From an uncultured Clostridia bacterium (GTDB lineage: Bacteria > Bacillota > Clostridia > Oscillospirales > Acutalibacteraceae), in NCBI GenBank assembly GCA_947581635.1, contig CANPVE010000007.1, positions 1-64,000 on the forward strand: DNA of 64,000 nucleotides, in the 5' to 3' direction. Made by a program: the position numbers and the translations under genes. Positions 54,260 to 62,114 of this stretch are shown piece by piece. Position 1 is the first letter of the stretch; each line of letters begins with the position of its first letter. The notes beneath the pieces are model-generated. The model was not told the DNA's origin and searched no databases. It worked only from the letters and a program-made list of their open reading frames with translations.

Positions 54260-54676
54260 TTACTCTCCCGTTATCGCAAAGGAAAATTCGGCGGATACGC
54301 ACAGTCTTCCGTCCACCGTGACGGTGCCTTCCGCAAAATAGAAGGGGTGCTTTGCTCTTTTTATATGGCACTTTGTCTCAATTGTATCGCCGGGTCTTAC
54401 CGGAGAACGGAATTTTACATTGTTGAGACCCGTGTAAACGGGGATCTTCCCTTCGGTCATTGCGTCCTGCATAAGAACGCAGGCGGACTGCGCCAATATC
54501 TCGCAGAGAATAACGCCCGGCACGATGGGATTATCGGGGAAGTGTCCCTTTAAGAAAAACTCATCGCCGCGAACGGTGTAATGACCTATGGCGTTGCCTT
54601 CAATATTTTCCACCTCATCGAGCAGAAGCATATTGTCTCGGTGAGGGAGTATCTTCATTATTTCCTCTTTGTTCAT
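54260..54676 (-). CDS. fabZ: 3-hydroxyacyl-ACP dehydratase
   Basis: 138 residues, hot-dog fold. The catalytic His is in LKGHFPDNPIVPG and the catalytic Glu in ILCEILAQSA. The start MNKEEIMKILPHRDNMLLLDEV matches FabZ. ATG 54676 follows AGAGGTAGAG. It lies 4 bp after accB and 5 bp before accC. Confidence 0.95.
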   Translation of the reverse strand: MNKEEIMKILPHRDNMLLLDEVENIEGNAIGHYTVRGDEFFLKGHFPDNPIVPGVILCEILAQSACVLMQDAMTEGKIPVYTGLNNVKFRSPVRPGDTIETKCHIKRAKHPFYFAEGTVTVDGRLCVSAEFSFAITGE

Positions 54677-54680
54677 GGCT

Positions 54681-55115
54681 CTACCTCTTGATGCGGAATA
54701 ATTCCGTGCCAAATTCTACAACCTGACCGTTTGTGACGCAGATTTCTGAGATAACTCCGTCGTCCTCTGCGGCAATTTCATTCATGAGCTTCATGGCCTC
54801 AATGATGCACAGCGTCTGCCCCTTCTTGACGCGGTCTCCGATGGATACATATGGTTCGGCGTTTTCGGTGGGCGCGGCGTAAAACACGCCCACAAGCGGC
54901 GACTTTACGGTGACGCAGTCAGCCGCTTCACCAATTGCGGGTGCGGCAGGTGCGGCGGCAGGCGTCGGAGCGGGATTGATTGCCACGATTTCCCTTGCCG
55001 CCTGAGGAGCGGTGCGCTCAAGGCGGACCACTCTGTCGCCCTCGGTTATCTCAAGCCCCGTGAGGTCGAGTTCTTTCATAAGTTCGGCATATTTGCGAAT
55101 ATCTGTCTCGTTCAT
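54681..55115 (-). CDS. accB: Biotin carboxyl carrier protein
   Basis: 144 residues. N-terminal part, an Ala/Pro hinge (NPAPTPAAAPAAPA near 48-60), then the biotinyl domain with biotin Lys in IIEAMKLMNEI near 107. The thumb region matches AccB. It carries CO2 between AccC and AccAD. Confidence 0.95.
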   Translation of the reverse strand: MNETDIRKYAELMKELDLTGLEITEGDRVVRLERTAPQAAREIVAINPAPTPAAAPAAPAIGEAADCVTVKSPLVGVFYAAPTENAEPYVSIGDRVKKGQTLCIIEAMKLMNEIAAEDDGVISEICVTNGQVVEFGTELFRIKR

Positions 55116-55117
55116 GG

Positions 55118-56356
55118 TTACGCCTTTCTAAAAGCAAGACAGGCATTATGGCCGCCAAATCCCAGTGAGTTCGACAGAGCCAAATCAATGTCAGCCTTTA
55201 CCGCAGTATTGGGTACGCAGTTGAGGTCACATACCTCGTCCTGCTCGTTTAAGTTGATAGTGGGCGGAATTATGCCCTCGTTGAGGACGAACAGGCAAAC
55301 CATTGCTTCGATGGCGCCCGCCGCACCCAGCATATGTCCGGTCATGGACTTGGTGGAGCTTACATAAGCTTTCTTTGCTGCCTCTTCGCCGAGCGCCTTT
55401 TTGATGACAGTGGTTTCAACCGCGTCGTTCATGGGAGTGCCGGTGCCGTGTGCGTTTATATAGACTCTGTCGCTGTCAGTCCAGCCCGCTTCGCGCATCG
55501 CGTCGAGCATAGCCTGAGTGCCGCCCCTTCCTTCAGGGTGTGGAGCTGTGATGTGATTTGCGTCGCAGGTGGAGCCGTAGCCGCAGACCTCTCCGTAAAT
55601 CTTTGCGCCGCGAGCCTTGGCGTGCTCATATTCCTCCAAAACGAGCGCAACGGAGCCTTCGCCTATGACGAATCCGGATCTGCGCTTGTCAAACGGCAGT
55701 GAAGCTGCGTTGGGATCATCTGAGACAGACAGCGCCTTCATATTTGTAAAACCGGCGACGGCCGATGCGTTAATAGCCGCTTCCGCGCCGCCCGTGATAA
55801 CCGCGTCCGCATAGCCGTGGCGTATCATGCGCATTGCCTCGCCAATCGCGTTGGAACCTGAGGCGCAGGCGGTGACGGCGGGCATTGCGGAGCCTCGGCA
55901 GTCGTGGCGAATGGCGATCATGCCGGCCGCCATGTTGGCTATCATCATGGGGACAAAAAGGGGTGACACACGGCGGGGACCCTTTTCCATAAGCTTGGTG
56001 TGTTCAACCTCAAAAGTACCGATGCCACCGATGCCTGTACCGAAAATAACGGAAAAGCGCTCCGGCTGCACCGTTCCCTCTACACCGCTGTCGTCCACCG
56101 CCTGCTGTGCCGCCGCCACGGCAAATTGAGCGTAACGGTCGGTGCGCAGGATATCGTTTATCTCCAAATATTCCTTGGGATCGAAGTTCTTTACTTCCGC
56201 GCCCAGCTTTGCCTTGTATTTTTCGGTGTCGAACAAGGTGATGGGGGCAATGCCGTTCTTGCCGGATTTCAAAGCCTCCCAAGCGTCTTTCACATTATTG
56301 CCCACAGGAGTGATGGCGCCGAGACCGGTGACAACAACTCTTCTGTTTTCACTCAT
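55118..56356 (-). CDS. fabF: 3-oxoacyl-ACP synthase II
   Basis: 412 residues. Catalytic Cys in TACASGSNAIGEAMRMI near 165, His in INAHGTGTPMND near 302, His in KSMTGHMLGAAGAIEA near 337. ATG 56356 has AAGGAG 8 nt upstream. It is the only condensing enzyme gene in the operon, because fabH is absent. Confidence 0.96.
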   Translation of the reverse strand: MSENRRVVVTGLGAITPVGNNVKDAWEALKSGKNGIAPITLFDTEKYKAKLGAEVKNFDPKEYLEINDILRTDRYAQFAVAAAQQAVDDSGVEGTVQPERFSVIFGTGIGGIGTFEVEHTKLMEKGPRRVSPLFVPMMIANMAAGMIAIRHDCRGSAMPAVTACASGSNAIGEAMRMIRHGYADAVITGGAEAAINASAVAGFTNMKALSVSDDPNAASLPFDKRRSGFVIGEGSVALVLEEYEHAKARGAKIYGEVCGYGSTCDANHITAPHPEGRGGTQAMLDAMREAGWTDSDRVYINAHGTGTPMNDAVETTVIKKALGEEAAKKAYVSSTKSMTGHMLGAAGAIEAMVCLFVLNEGIIPPTINLNEQDEVCDLNCVPNTAVKADIDLALSNSLGFGGHNACLAFRKA

Positions 56357-56385
56357 AATCAATTCTCCTTATGCTAACCTATAAG

Positions 56386-56414
56386 TTAATATCGGACTTC
56401 AATTAAAAATACAA
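56386..56414 (-). promoter_or_regulatory. Possible internal promoter before fabF
   Basis: TTGTAT (56409-56414), 17 bp, TATTAA (56386-56391) on the minus strand, overlapped just downstream by the palindrome TAAC-N6-GTTA. It would restart transcription after the terminator-like hairpin at 56412-56436. Confidence 0.4.
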
Positions 56415-56436
56415 AAAAATCAAGCATAAAAGCTTG
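56412..56436 (-). terminator. Intra-operon terminator or attenuator between fabG and fabF
   Basis: CAAGC (56421-56425) pairs with GCTTG (56432-56436); on the minus strand a run of seven U follows. The stem is short (5 bp), so termination is probably partial. Confidence 0.6.
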
Positions 56437-56453
56437 CCTGTACGGTTTTACAG

Positions 56454-56531
56454 CAGCCCAAGTAAACAGGCGCAAAGCAGGACGGCGCGCTCGCCGCGGC
56501 GTCGAACCTGCACGATTGTTTGCTTGGGTTG
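56454..56531. ncRNA. Candidate structured RNA in the fabG-fabF gap
   Basis: A 16-bp outer stem joins 56454-56468 region (GCAGCCCAAGTAAACA) to 56517-56531. An inner GCAGG/CCTGC stem (56477-56481 and 56507-56511) and a GGCG/CGCC hairpin lie inside. The two imperfect pairs are G-U on the plus-strand RNA but A-C mismatches on the minus-strand RNA, which hints that a plus-strand RNA is the folded form. Only structure is seen; no function is known. Confidence 0.4.
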
Positions 56532-56584
56532 CCATAAGTCCTGGGATTGAAAATTTTTCGTCGTATTTTTATTGAAGATCAGGA

Positions 56585-57313
56585 TTACATAGCTATGCCA
56601 CCGTCAACACGCAGCACATCGCCTGTCACATACTTGGCCGTTGCCAGATAACCTGCGGCTTCGGCGACATCGGCAGCCTCTCCCATTTTGCCCAGAGGGA
56701 TCATCTTGAGCAGGGGGTTGTCGGTCTGATTGCCAGTCATATCGGTCGCAATAAAGCCGGGCGCGATGGCGTTGCAGCGCACTCCTTTTGGAGCAAGCTC
56801 TTTGGCTATGGTTTTTGTAAGACCTATAAGACCCGCCTTGGAGGCGGCGTAATTGCACTGTCCAACATTTCCCATGAGACCCGCGACGGAGGCTATGTTG
56901 ATGATGCAGCCCTCGCGGTTGCGTATAAAGAGCGCGGACGTGTGGCGTATCATGTTGAATGCTCCCTTGAGATTGACGGCAATTACCTTATCGAAGTCCT
57001 CTTCCTTCATCATCGGGGCAAGACCGTCACGAGTTATGCCCGCGTTATTCACCAGTATATGAGCAGTGCCGAAATCCGCCTTGATGAGGGTGACGACCTG
57101 TTTCACAGCGTCAAAGTCCGACACGTCGCACTGATATGCTTTGGCCTCCACGCCGTATTCCTGTCTGCATTTCGCGCAGACCTTCTCGGCAAGAGCGGGG
57201 TCGCCGACATCTACGATGGCGATATTCGCGCCCATCGACGCCATTTTATAGCCGATTGCCTCACCGAGACCCCGTGAGCCTCCGGTGATAATGGCTGTTT
57301 TTCCGTTTAACAT
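56585..57313 (-). CDS. fabG: 3-oxoacyl-ACP reductase
   Basis: 242 residues, classical SDR. NADP motif GGSRGLGEAIG near 12, NNAGITRDG near 88, catalytic Ser-Tyr-Lys in NIASVAG and QCNYAASKAGL near 137-157. C-terminal YVTGDVLRVDGG. It begins one base before the fabD stop codon region ends, tightly coupled. Confidence 0.95.
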   Translation of the reverse strand: MLNGKTAIITGGSRGLGEAIGYKMASMGANIAIVDVGDPALAEKVCAKCRQEYGVEAKAYQCDVSDFDAVKQVVTLIKADFGTAHILVNNAGITRDGLAPMMKEEDFDKVIAVNLKGAFNMIRHTSALFIRNREGCIINIASVAGLMGNVGQCNYAASKAGLIGLTKTIAKELAPKGVRCNAIAPGFIATDMTGNQTDNPLLKMIPLGKMGEAADVAEAAGYLATAKYVTGDVLRVDGGIAM

Positions 57314-58207
57314 TCATTCTACCTCCGCTAAATATTCGGTAACGGTTTGAGCCTTCACCTCGGTATCGATCTTTTTGATCATGTTGGTAAGCGTTTTACC
57401 CGGACCTATTTCAATGAAAGTGTCAATGCCCGAAGCGATCATGCCGCGAATTATTCCTTCCCACTGAACGGGATTACAAATCTGCTTGGAGAGCAGTTCG
57501 GCGGCATTGTCCGCGTACTGTCCTGCAGTCATATTTGAATAAAGCGTCACGGTCGGTCTTTCAATGTGAACCTTCTCGAGTTCCTGCGCAAAATCTCCCG
57601 CCGCCTTATTCATAAAGGGAGAGTGAAAAGCGCCCTTTACCTTCAAGGGAATGGCTCTGCCGCCGGCGGCTTTTACGTCCGCAAAAAAGTCGGGCATTTC
57701 AGCGGAAAGCCCTGAAACTGTGATTTGTCCCGGGCAGTTGAAATTCACAGGATATATATTTGAATATTTGCCGCAAAGTTCCTCTAACTGTTCGCGCGTC
57801 AGCCTTACGACCGCCGCCATTGAGGTGTCGAACTTTTCGGCCTCGCGCTGCATAAGCTCTCCGCGTCTGCACACAAGGCGAAAACCCGTTTCGTTATCGA
57901 ACACCCCCGCGACCGTCGCAGCAACCACCTCGCCCAAGGAGAAGCCTGCAGCCGCGTGGGGCTTTATGCCCTTTTCCATGAGCACAGACGCGGCCGCCAG
58001 CTCCACAGCGAAAAGGCAGGGCTGTGTGTTTTTTGTCTCTTTTAATTCTTCCTCCGTGCCGTAAAAGCACTGAGCCGACGTCCCGGGGCGCACGCTGTCG
58101 CACATCTCATAGACCGAGGCGGCGTAAGGATATTTTTCGGCGAGTTCCTTTCCCATTCCGGGATATTGGTCGCCCTGACCTGAAAAAACGAATGCTATTT
58201 TACCCAT
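57314..58207 (-). CDS. fabD: Malonyl-CoA:ACP transacylase
   Basis: 297 residues. FVFSGQGDQYPGMGKEL at the N-terminus, nucleophile Ser in AAGFSLGEVVA near 90 (GFSLG instead of the usual GHSLG), Arg in CRRGELMQ, catalytic His in KGAFHSPFM near 195. It loads malonyl groups on ACP. It overlaps fabK by 13 bp. Confidence 0.94.
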   Translation of the reverse strand: MGKIAFVFSGQGDQYPGMGKELAEKYPYAASVYEMCDSVRPGTSAQCFYGTEEELKETKNTQPCLFAVELAAASVLMEKGIKPHAAAGFSLGEVVAATVAGVFDNETGFRLVCRRGELMQREAEKFDTSMAAVVRLTREQLEELCGKYSNIYPVNFNCPGQITVSGLSAEMPDFFADVKAAGGRAIPLKVKGAFHSPFMNKAAGDFAQELEKVHIERPTVTLYSNMTAGQYADNAAELLSKQICNPVQWEGIIRGMIASGIDTFIEIGPGKTLTNMIKKIDTEVKAQTVTEYLAEVE

Positions 58208-59139
58208 TGCGATGCCCTCAGAAGGATAGGCTCTGCCTCCTCCATAACTTCTTTAATTATCTCTGCGGCAGGCTGTTCTTTCTTTACCATCGCGGCAATC
58301 TGCCCCGAAAGGAAGCAGCCATTTTCATTGTCGCCTTCCTGCACGGCGAGGCGCAAAGCGCCCGTTCCAAGCGCTTCCAGTTCTTCGTCGGACGCTCCTC
58401 CGTATTCGGCTTTGAAATAATTTCTCGCGAACTGCGTGCGGAGGCTGCGGACAGGATGCCCAAGCCGCTTGCCCGTCACCATCGTGCAAAGGTCGGTGGC
58501 CTTGATGATCTTTTCCTTATAGTTCGGATGAATGGTACACTCGTAGGCGCTTAAGAAACGGGTGCCCATCTGAACTCCCTGCGCGCCGAGCATGAATGCA
58601 GCCGCGACGCCTCTGCCGTCGGCGATGCCGCCTGCCGCAATAACCGGCAGTGTGGTTGCGTCACAGACCTGGGGAACAAGCACTATGGTTGTAAGTTCGC
58701 CCACATGGCCGCCGCTTTCACCGCCTTCGGCAATCAGCGCCGAGGCGCCGAGACGCGTCATCAATTTCGCCATGGCAACCGACGCCACAACAGGAATTAC
58801 CTTTATACCCGCGTCTTTCCAATCCTTCATGTATTTTGAGGGATTCCCGGCTCCGGTCGTGACCACTTCTACTTTTTCTTCTATTACAATTCGTGCCACA
58901 TCGTCAGCAAAGGGACTCAGCAGCATGATATTGACACCGACAGGTTTAGAGGTGAGCGATTTGGCGATCCTCACCTGCTCTCTGACATATTCGCCCGGAG
59001 CGTTGCCCGCCGCGATAATACCAAGACCGCCGCCATTAGACACGGCGGCGGCCAGTTTACCGTCAGCGATCCAGGCCATACCGCCTTGAAATACCGGGTA
59101 CTCGATACCCAGCATATCGCAAATCTCTGACTTAATCAT
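58195..59139 (-). CDS. fabK: Enoyl-ACP reductase II (FMN)
   Basis: 314 residues of the nitronate monooxygenase-like TIM barrel: YPVFQGGMAWIADGKLAAAVSNGGGLGIIAAG at the start, IAEGGESGGHVG near 138, IAAGGIADGRG near 170, GAQGVQMGTRFL near 187. This is FabK of Firmicutes, not FabI. It makes the last reduction of each elongation cycle. Confidence 0.95.
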   Translation of the reverse strand: MIKSEICDMLGIEYPVFQGGMAWIADGKLAAAVSNGGGLGIIAAGNAPGEYVREQVRIAKSLTSKPVGVNIMLLSPFADDVARIVIEEKVEVVTTGAGNPSKYMKDWKDAGIKVIPVVASVAMAKLMTRLGASALIAEGGESGGHVGELTTIVLVPQVCDATTLPVIAAGGIADGRGVAAAFMLGAQGVQMGTRFLSAYECTIHPNYKEKIIKATDLCTMVTGKRLGHPVRSLRTQFARNYFKAEYGGASDEELEALGTGALRLAVQEGDNENGCFLSGQIAAMVKKEQPAAEIIKEVMEEAEPILLRASQWVK

Positions 59140-59143
59140 AATC

Positions 59144-59365
59144 TTAACCCTGTTTGCTCTGTATAAACTTGTCCAAATCGTCTATTGTCTCAACCTTTTG
59201 ATCCAGCTCGATTTCAATGCCGATCTCGTCCTCCAGATTCATAAGAAGCTCCACTGTGTCAAGGGAGTCTATACCAAGCTCGGAGAACTTACTCTCAGGC
59301 TTTATGTCAGCCACGTCGCAGCCTGTGCGTTCCGAAACGATTTTAGCGATAGCGTCAAAGTACAT
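59144..59365 (-). CDS. acpP: Acyl carrier protein
   Basis: 73 residues. The phosphopantetheine Ser is in [17 protein letters not shown] near 36. Strongly acidic, typical length. GGAGG lies 9 nt upstream. First gene of the fatty acid operon, about 55 nt after the promoter. Confidence 0.96.
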   Translation of the reverse strand: MYFDAIAKIVSERTGCDVADIKPESKFSELGIDSLDTVELLMNLEDEIGIEIELDQKVETIDDLDKFIQSKQG

Positions 59366-59419
59366 AATAATATGCCTCCAATAAAATTTTTAAAGCAGTT
59401 TTCTTCAACTGCGGGATAT

Positions 59420-59447
59420 ATTATACAATGGGCGTGTTCCGCAGTAA
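59420..59447 (-). promoter_or_regulatory. Promoter of the fatty acid operon
   Basis: TTACTG (59442-59447), 16 bp, TATAAT (59420-59425) on the minus strand. A GCAGTT/AACTGC hairpin lies in the leader. No FapR- or FabT-like operator is recognised. Confidence 0.6.
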
Positions 59448-59611
59448 TACCGGCAGAGTTCCCAGAGCGTTCCAAAATTATGAATCTTTTGTAAAAAGAA
59501 GCTGTTTTTCGTGTCGAGCTTATAATTTTGCTGCGGACCTAAGTCGAGCGAGCGGAGAATGAATCAAGTGGATACTTGAGAATATCGATGAATACATATA
59601 TATCCTTTGTT

Positions 59612-59637
59612 ATTATCTGCGATGTAATGCAGATAAT
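59612..59637. other. Hairpin upstream of the response regulator promoter
   Basis: ATTATCTGC (59612-59620) pairs with 59629-59637 around an 8-nt loop. It touches the TTTACAA repeats. It may be a terminator or a regulator site. The 59448-59611 stretch holds nothing else of note. Confidence 0.45.
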
Positions 59638-59697
59638 TTACAATTTACAATTTACTTACAAGTCAATCCGTTAAAAATAAAAATTAAATGCTATAAT
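59637..59697 (+). promoter_or_regulatory. Promoter with TTTACAA repeats before the response regulator
   Basis: Tandem TTTACAA at 59637-59643 and 59644-59650, then TTTACTTACAA to 59661. The 17-mer TTACAA-T-TTACTTACAA (59645-59661) recurs at 62016-62032 with one change. TATAAT is at 59692-59697 without a good -35, as expected for an activator-dependent promoter. The transcript would start only a few bases before GTG 59709. Confidence 0.65.
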
Positions 59698-59708
59698 TGG
59701 GGTGCGAG

Positions 59709-60377
59709 GTGGTTGATATTATAAAAATATTGATTGTGGAAGATGATCCTGCCATATCTGATTTGATTTCAATGAATCTCAATATGTGTAATTATCATTG
59801 TGACGCCGTATTCGATGGAAATCAGGCGTTAAAAGCAATTGAAGGAAAAACATATGATCTTGCACTGCTTGATGTAATGCTGCCGGAAAAGGACGGGTTT
59901 GAACTGATTGCATATATGAACAAAAAAAATATCCCCGTCATCTACGCATCGGCACGTTCTGAGGCGGTTGACCGAATAAAAGGACTTCAGTTGGGGGCAG
60001 AGGATTATATCATAAAGCCTTTCGATATTACCGAACTGATGCTCCGTGTTAAGAAGGTTATTTCTCGAAGGAGGCCGGAACAACGGGTCTACACGGTTTG
60101 TGGCGCTACGATAGACGAGGATAATCATACGGTGAGCGTAGACGGAAAACCCGTTGAATTAAAAAATATGGAATTTGCCCTCATGCTCATGCTGTCAAAG
60201 CACAGAGGCATGACATTTACACGCGAACAGCTGCTGCATACCGTGTGGGGAGATGAATTTATAGGTGAAACGCGCACGGTTGATGTGCATATCGCGGCGC
60301 TCCGCAAGAAGCTGCATTGGAGTGACGCGATACAGACAGTCTACCGTATAGGCTATCGGCTGCGCAAGGAGGATTGA
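59709..60377 (+). CDS. OmpR-family response regulator
   Basis: 222 residues from GTG 59709. Receiver with acidic pair in VEDDP, phospho-acceptor Asp in ALLDVMLPEKDGF near 52, YASAR, and Lys in DYIIKPFDI near 100. Winged-helix C-terminal domain (LLHTVWGDEFIGETRTVDVHIAALRKKL). The TTG at 59697 lies inside the -10 box, so the GTG is preferred. It probably binds the repeated TTACAA box before itself and before the lipoprotein gene. Confidence 0.92.
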   Translation: MVDIIKILIVEDDPAISDLISMNLNMCNYHCDAVFDGNQALKAIEGKTYDLALLDVMLPEKDGFELIAYMNKKNIPVIYASARSEAVDRIKGLQLGAEDYIIKPFDITELMLRVKKVISRRRPEQRVYTVCGATIDEDNHTVSVDGKPVELKNMEFALMLMLSKHRGMTFTREQLLHTVWGDEFIGETRTVDVHIAALRKKLHWSDAIQTVYRIGYRLRKED

Positions 60378-60380
60378 CCC

Positions 60381-61757
60381 GTGAAACTGTGGGCAAGATT
60401 AACATACATATCATTGATAAGCTCATTGACCGCAGTCACGGTGTGTTTGTACATCTTTTTGGCGTGGCAGGCTGAAAAAATCATTGACAGCGTCGAAAAA
60501 CAGGCGATGTCATCTCTCTACCTGTTCTGCACAAATCTGAGTACCGTAGAGAAAAATTCATTTGACGAACAGATGTCACAGAATGTACGGCGAAGTATCG
60601 TACAATACTACTTTGCTGAATACTCACATATGATGGACGGCAGTGCGGGATATTCACTGACTGTTGACGGCGAATATCTTTACAACGTCTGTCCTTATGC
60701 CCCCGCCGAAAAACTGCTGCTTACCGACAAGATGGAGGAAGCCCGTATTACCTCCAAAATCGACGGAAGGTATTATGTGATAGGGGCGAAGCATCTCTCT
60801 CTGATGAGCGAATTATATACTGTATATATCTGTACGGACGTGACGGATTACTATTTACAGGTCAAAGAAATGACATGGGTATCCGCTGCATTATTGATTG
60901 CAGCGGCAATCATAACAGCAACATCTTCTCTTCTTTTGATTCACAGAGCATTGCAGCCTATGCAACAGCTCAAGCATACTGCCGAACGCATCGCAAGCGG
61001 GGATTATTCTCTTCGCACTGAAGTCCATTCGGAGGACGAAGTGGCAGAATTGGGACGGTCTTTTAATCATATGGCGGACGCGGTAGAGAGTCGTATCAAC
61101 GAGCTTACCGAGCAGTCCGAAGGACGCAAACTGTTGCTCGGAGCGCTGGCGCACGAATTGAAAACGCCTATGACGGCGGTTATCGGTTTTGCAGACAGTC
61201 TGATAAAAATGCCGATGACCGAGGAACGGACGCTTCACTGCGCCTTTCAGATATTAACTGCAGGGCAGCGCACCGAGCGCATTTCGCAAAAGCTGATGCT
61301 GCTGTTGTCTCTGGACAAATCACACGCCATTGAGTGCAGGCCATTTGAATGGACAAAATTTGCCGACGAGCTACGGCAGTCCTACGATTCCAGGGTGAAT
61401 ATAATTTCGAGTGGGACGGCAGACGGCGACCGCGATTTGTTATATTCTCTGGTGCAAAATCTAATCAACAATGCGCTTAATGCCTGCGAATCTGACGGTA
61501 CCGTAACCGTCACGTTAAACGGAAATCATATCAGTGTATCGGACACAGGAAGAGGAATTCCTCCCGAACACCTTGCTCGCCTGACCGAGCCGTTTTACCG
61601 TGTAGATAAAGCGCGAAGCAGGGCGCACGGCGGCGCGGGGCTTGGCTTATCGCTATGCCGCGCGATTGCTGAAGCCCACGGCGGCAGACTGAACATAAAA
61701 AGCGAACACGGCAAGGGAACAACGGTTACGGTTGATTTACATTCGGAGGGAATATGA
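60381..61757 (+). CDS. Sensor histidine kinase
   Basis: 458 residues from GTG 60381 (AAGGAGG 8 nt upstream). Membrane helices near 10-28 and 163-184 enclose a 135-residue outside sensor. HAMP near 187-240, phospho-His in GALAHELKTPMTAVIGF near 258, N-box NLINNALNAC, G-boxes VSDTGRGIPPEHL and GGAGLGLSLCRAIAEAHGG. It pairs with the regulator gene 3 bp upstream. The signal is likely an outside peptide or cell-wall stress; inferred from the ABC neighbours. Confidence 0.93.
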   Translation: MKLWARLTYISLISSLTAVTVCLYIFLAWQAEKIIDSVEKQAMSSLYLFCTNLSTVEKNSFDEQMSQNVRRSIVQYYFAEYSHMMDGSAGYSLTVDGEYLYNVCPYAPAEKLLLTDKMEEARITSKIDGRYYVIGAKHLSLMSELYTVYICTDVTDYYLQVKEMTWVSAALLIAAAIITATSSLLLIHRALQPMQQLKHTAERIASGDYSLRTEVHSEDEVAELGRSFNHMADAVESRINELTEQSEGRKLLLGALAHELKTPMTAVIGFADSLIKMPMTEERTLHCAFQILTAGQRTERISQKLMLLLSLDKSHAIECRPFEWTKFADELRQSYDSRVNIISSGTADGDRDLLYSLVQNLINNALNACESDGTVTVTLNGNHISVSDTGRGIPPEHLARLTEPFYRVDKARSRAHGGAGLGLSLCRAIAEAHGGRLNIKSEHGKGTTVTVDLHSEGI

Positions 61758-61758
61758 C

Positions 61759-61911
61759 ATGAAAGATAAGAAATTAATTTTAACGGCAGTGATTGCCATT
61801 GTCGTTATATCAATTCTGGTGGCAGGGATATTTCTCACCACACAATTCATTATACAAAGCCATCTTGACAAAAAATATATACAATACACCAATCAATATG
61901 AATATGAATAA
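61759..61911 (+). CDS. 50-residue single-span membrane protein
   Basis: ATG 61759 follows GGAGGG by 8 nt, directly after the kinase stop. The product has a charged start (MKDKK), one long hydrophobic helix (about 6-30) and a Tyr-rich tail. A terminator follows at 61971. It is too short for most ORF searches. A role as a small partner of the kinase or transporter is likely but unproven. Confidence 0.75.
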   Translation: MKDKKLILTAVIAIVVISILVAGIFLTTQFIIQSHLDKKYIQYTNQYEYE

Positions 61912-61970
61912 CAATAAGAAATATTTTAATAATTCTTTATTGTGTGCCTGCCTAAAACCTGCAAATATTC

Positions 61971-62000
61971 AAACGCTGACAGAGATGTCGGCGTTTTTTA
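61971..62000 (+). terminator. Terminator after the two-component operon
   Basis: AAACGCTGAC (61971-61980) pairs with GTCGGCGTTT (61987-61996) with one U-G pair, followed by a run of six T. Confidence 0.88.
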
Positions 62001-62015
62001 TATGCCAAATACAAA

Positions 62016-62032
62016 TTACAACTTACTTACAA
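62016..62032 (+). promoter_or_regulatory. Response-regulator box before the lipoprotein gene
   Basis: TTACAA-C-TTACTTACAA matches 59645-59661 at 16 of 17 positions. A -10-like TAGTAT or TATCAT follows near 62071-62079. It links the lipoprotein/ABC genes to the two-component system. Confidence 0.65.
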
Positions 62033-62114
62033 CTCGTTTGCAGTTTGATGATGATTTTCAATTAATTGGATAGTATCATAAACACATCAAACATGAAAGA
62101 AGGGTTTTTACAAC

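Noticed and set aside
56454..56531. tRNA gene (GGTTCGA-like string)
   Set aside because: No acceptor, D or anticodon arm can be folded; the string lies in a different stem pattern.
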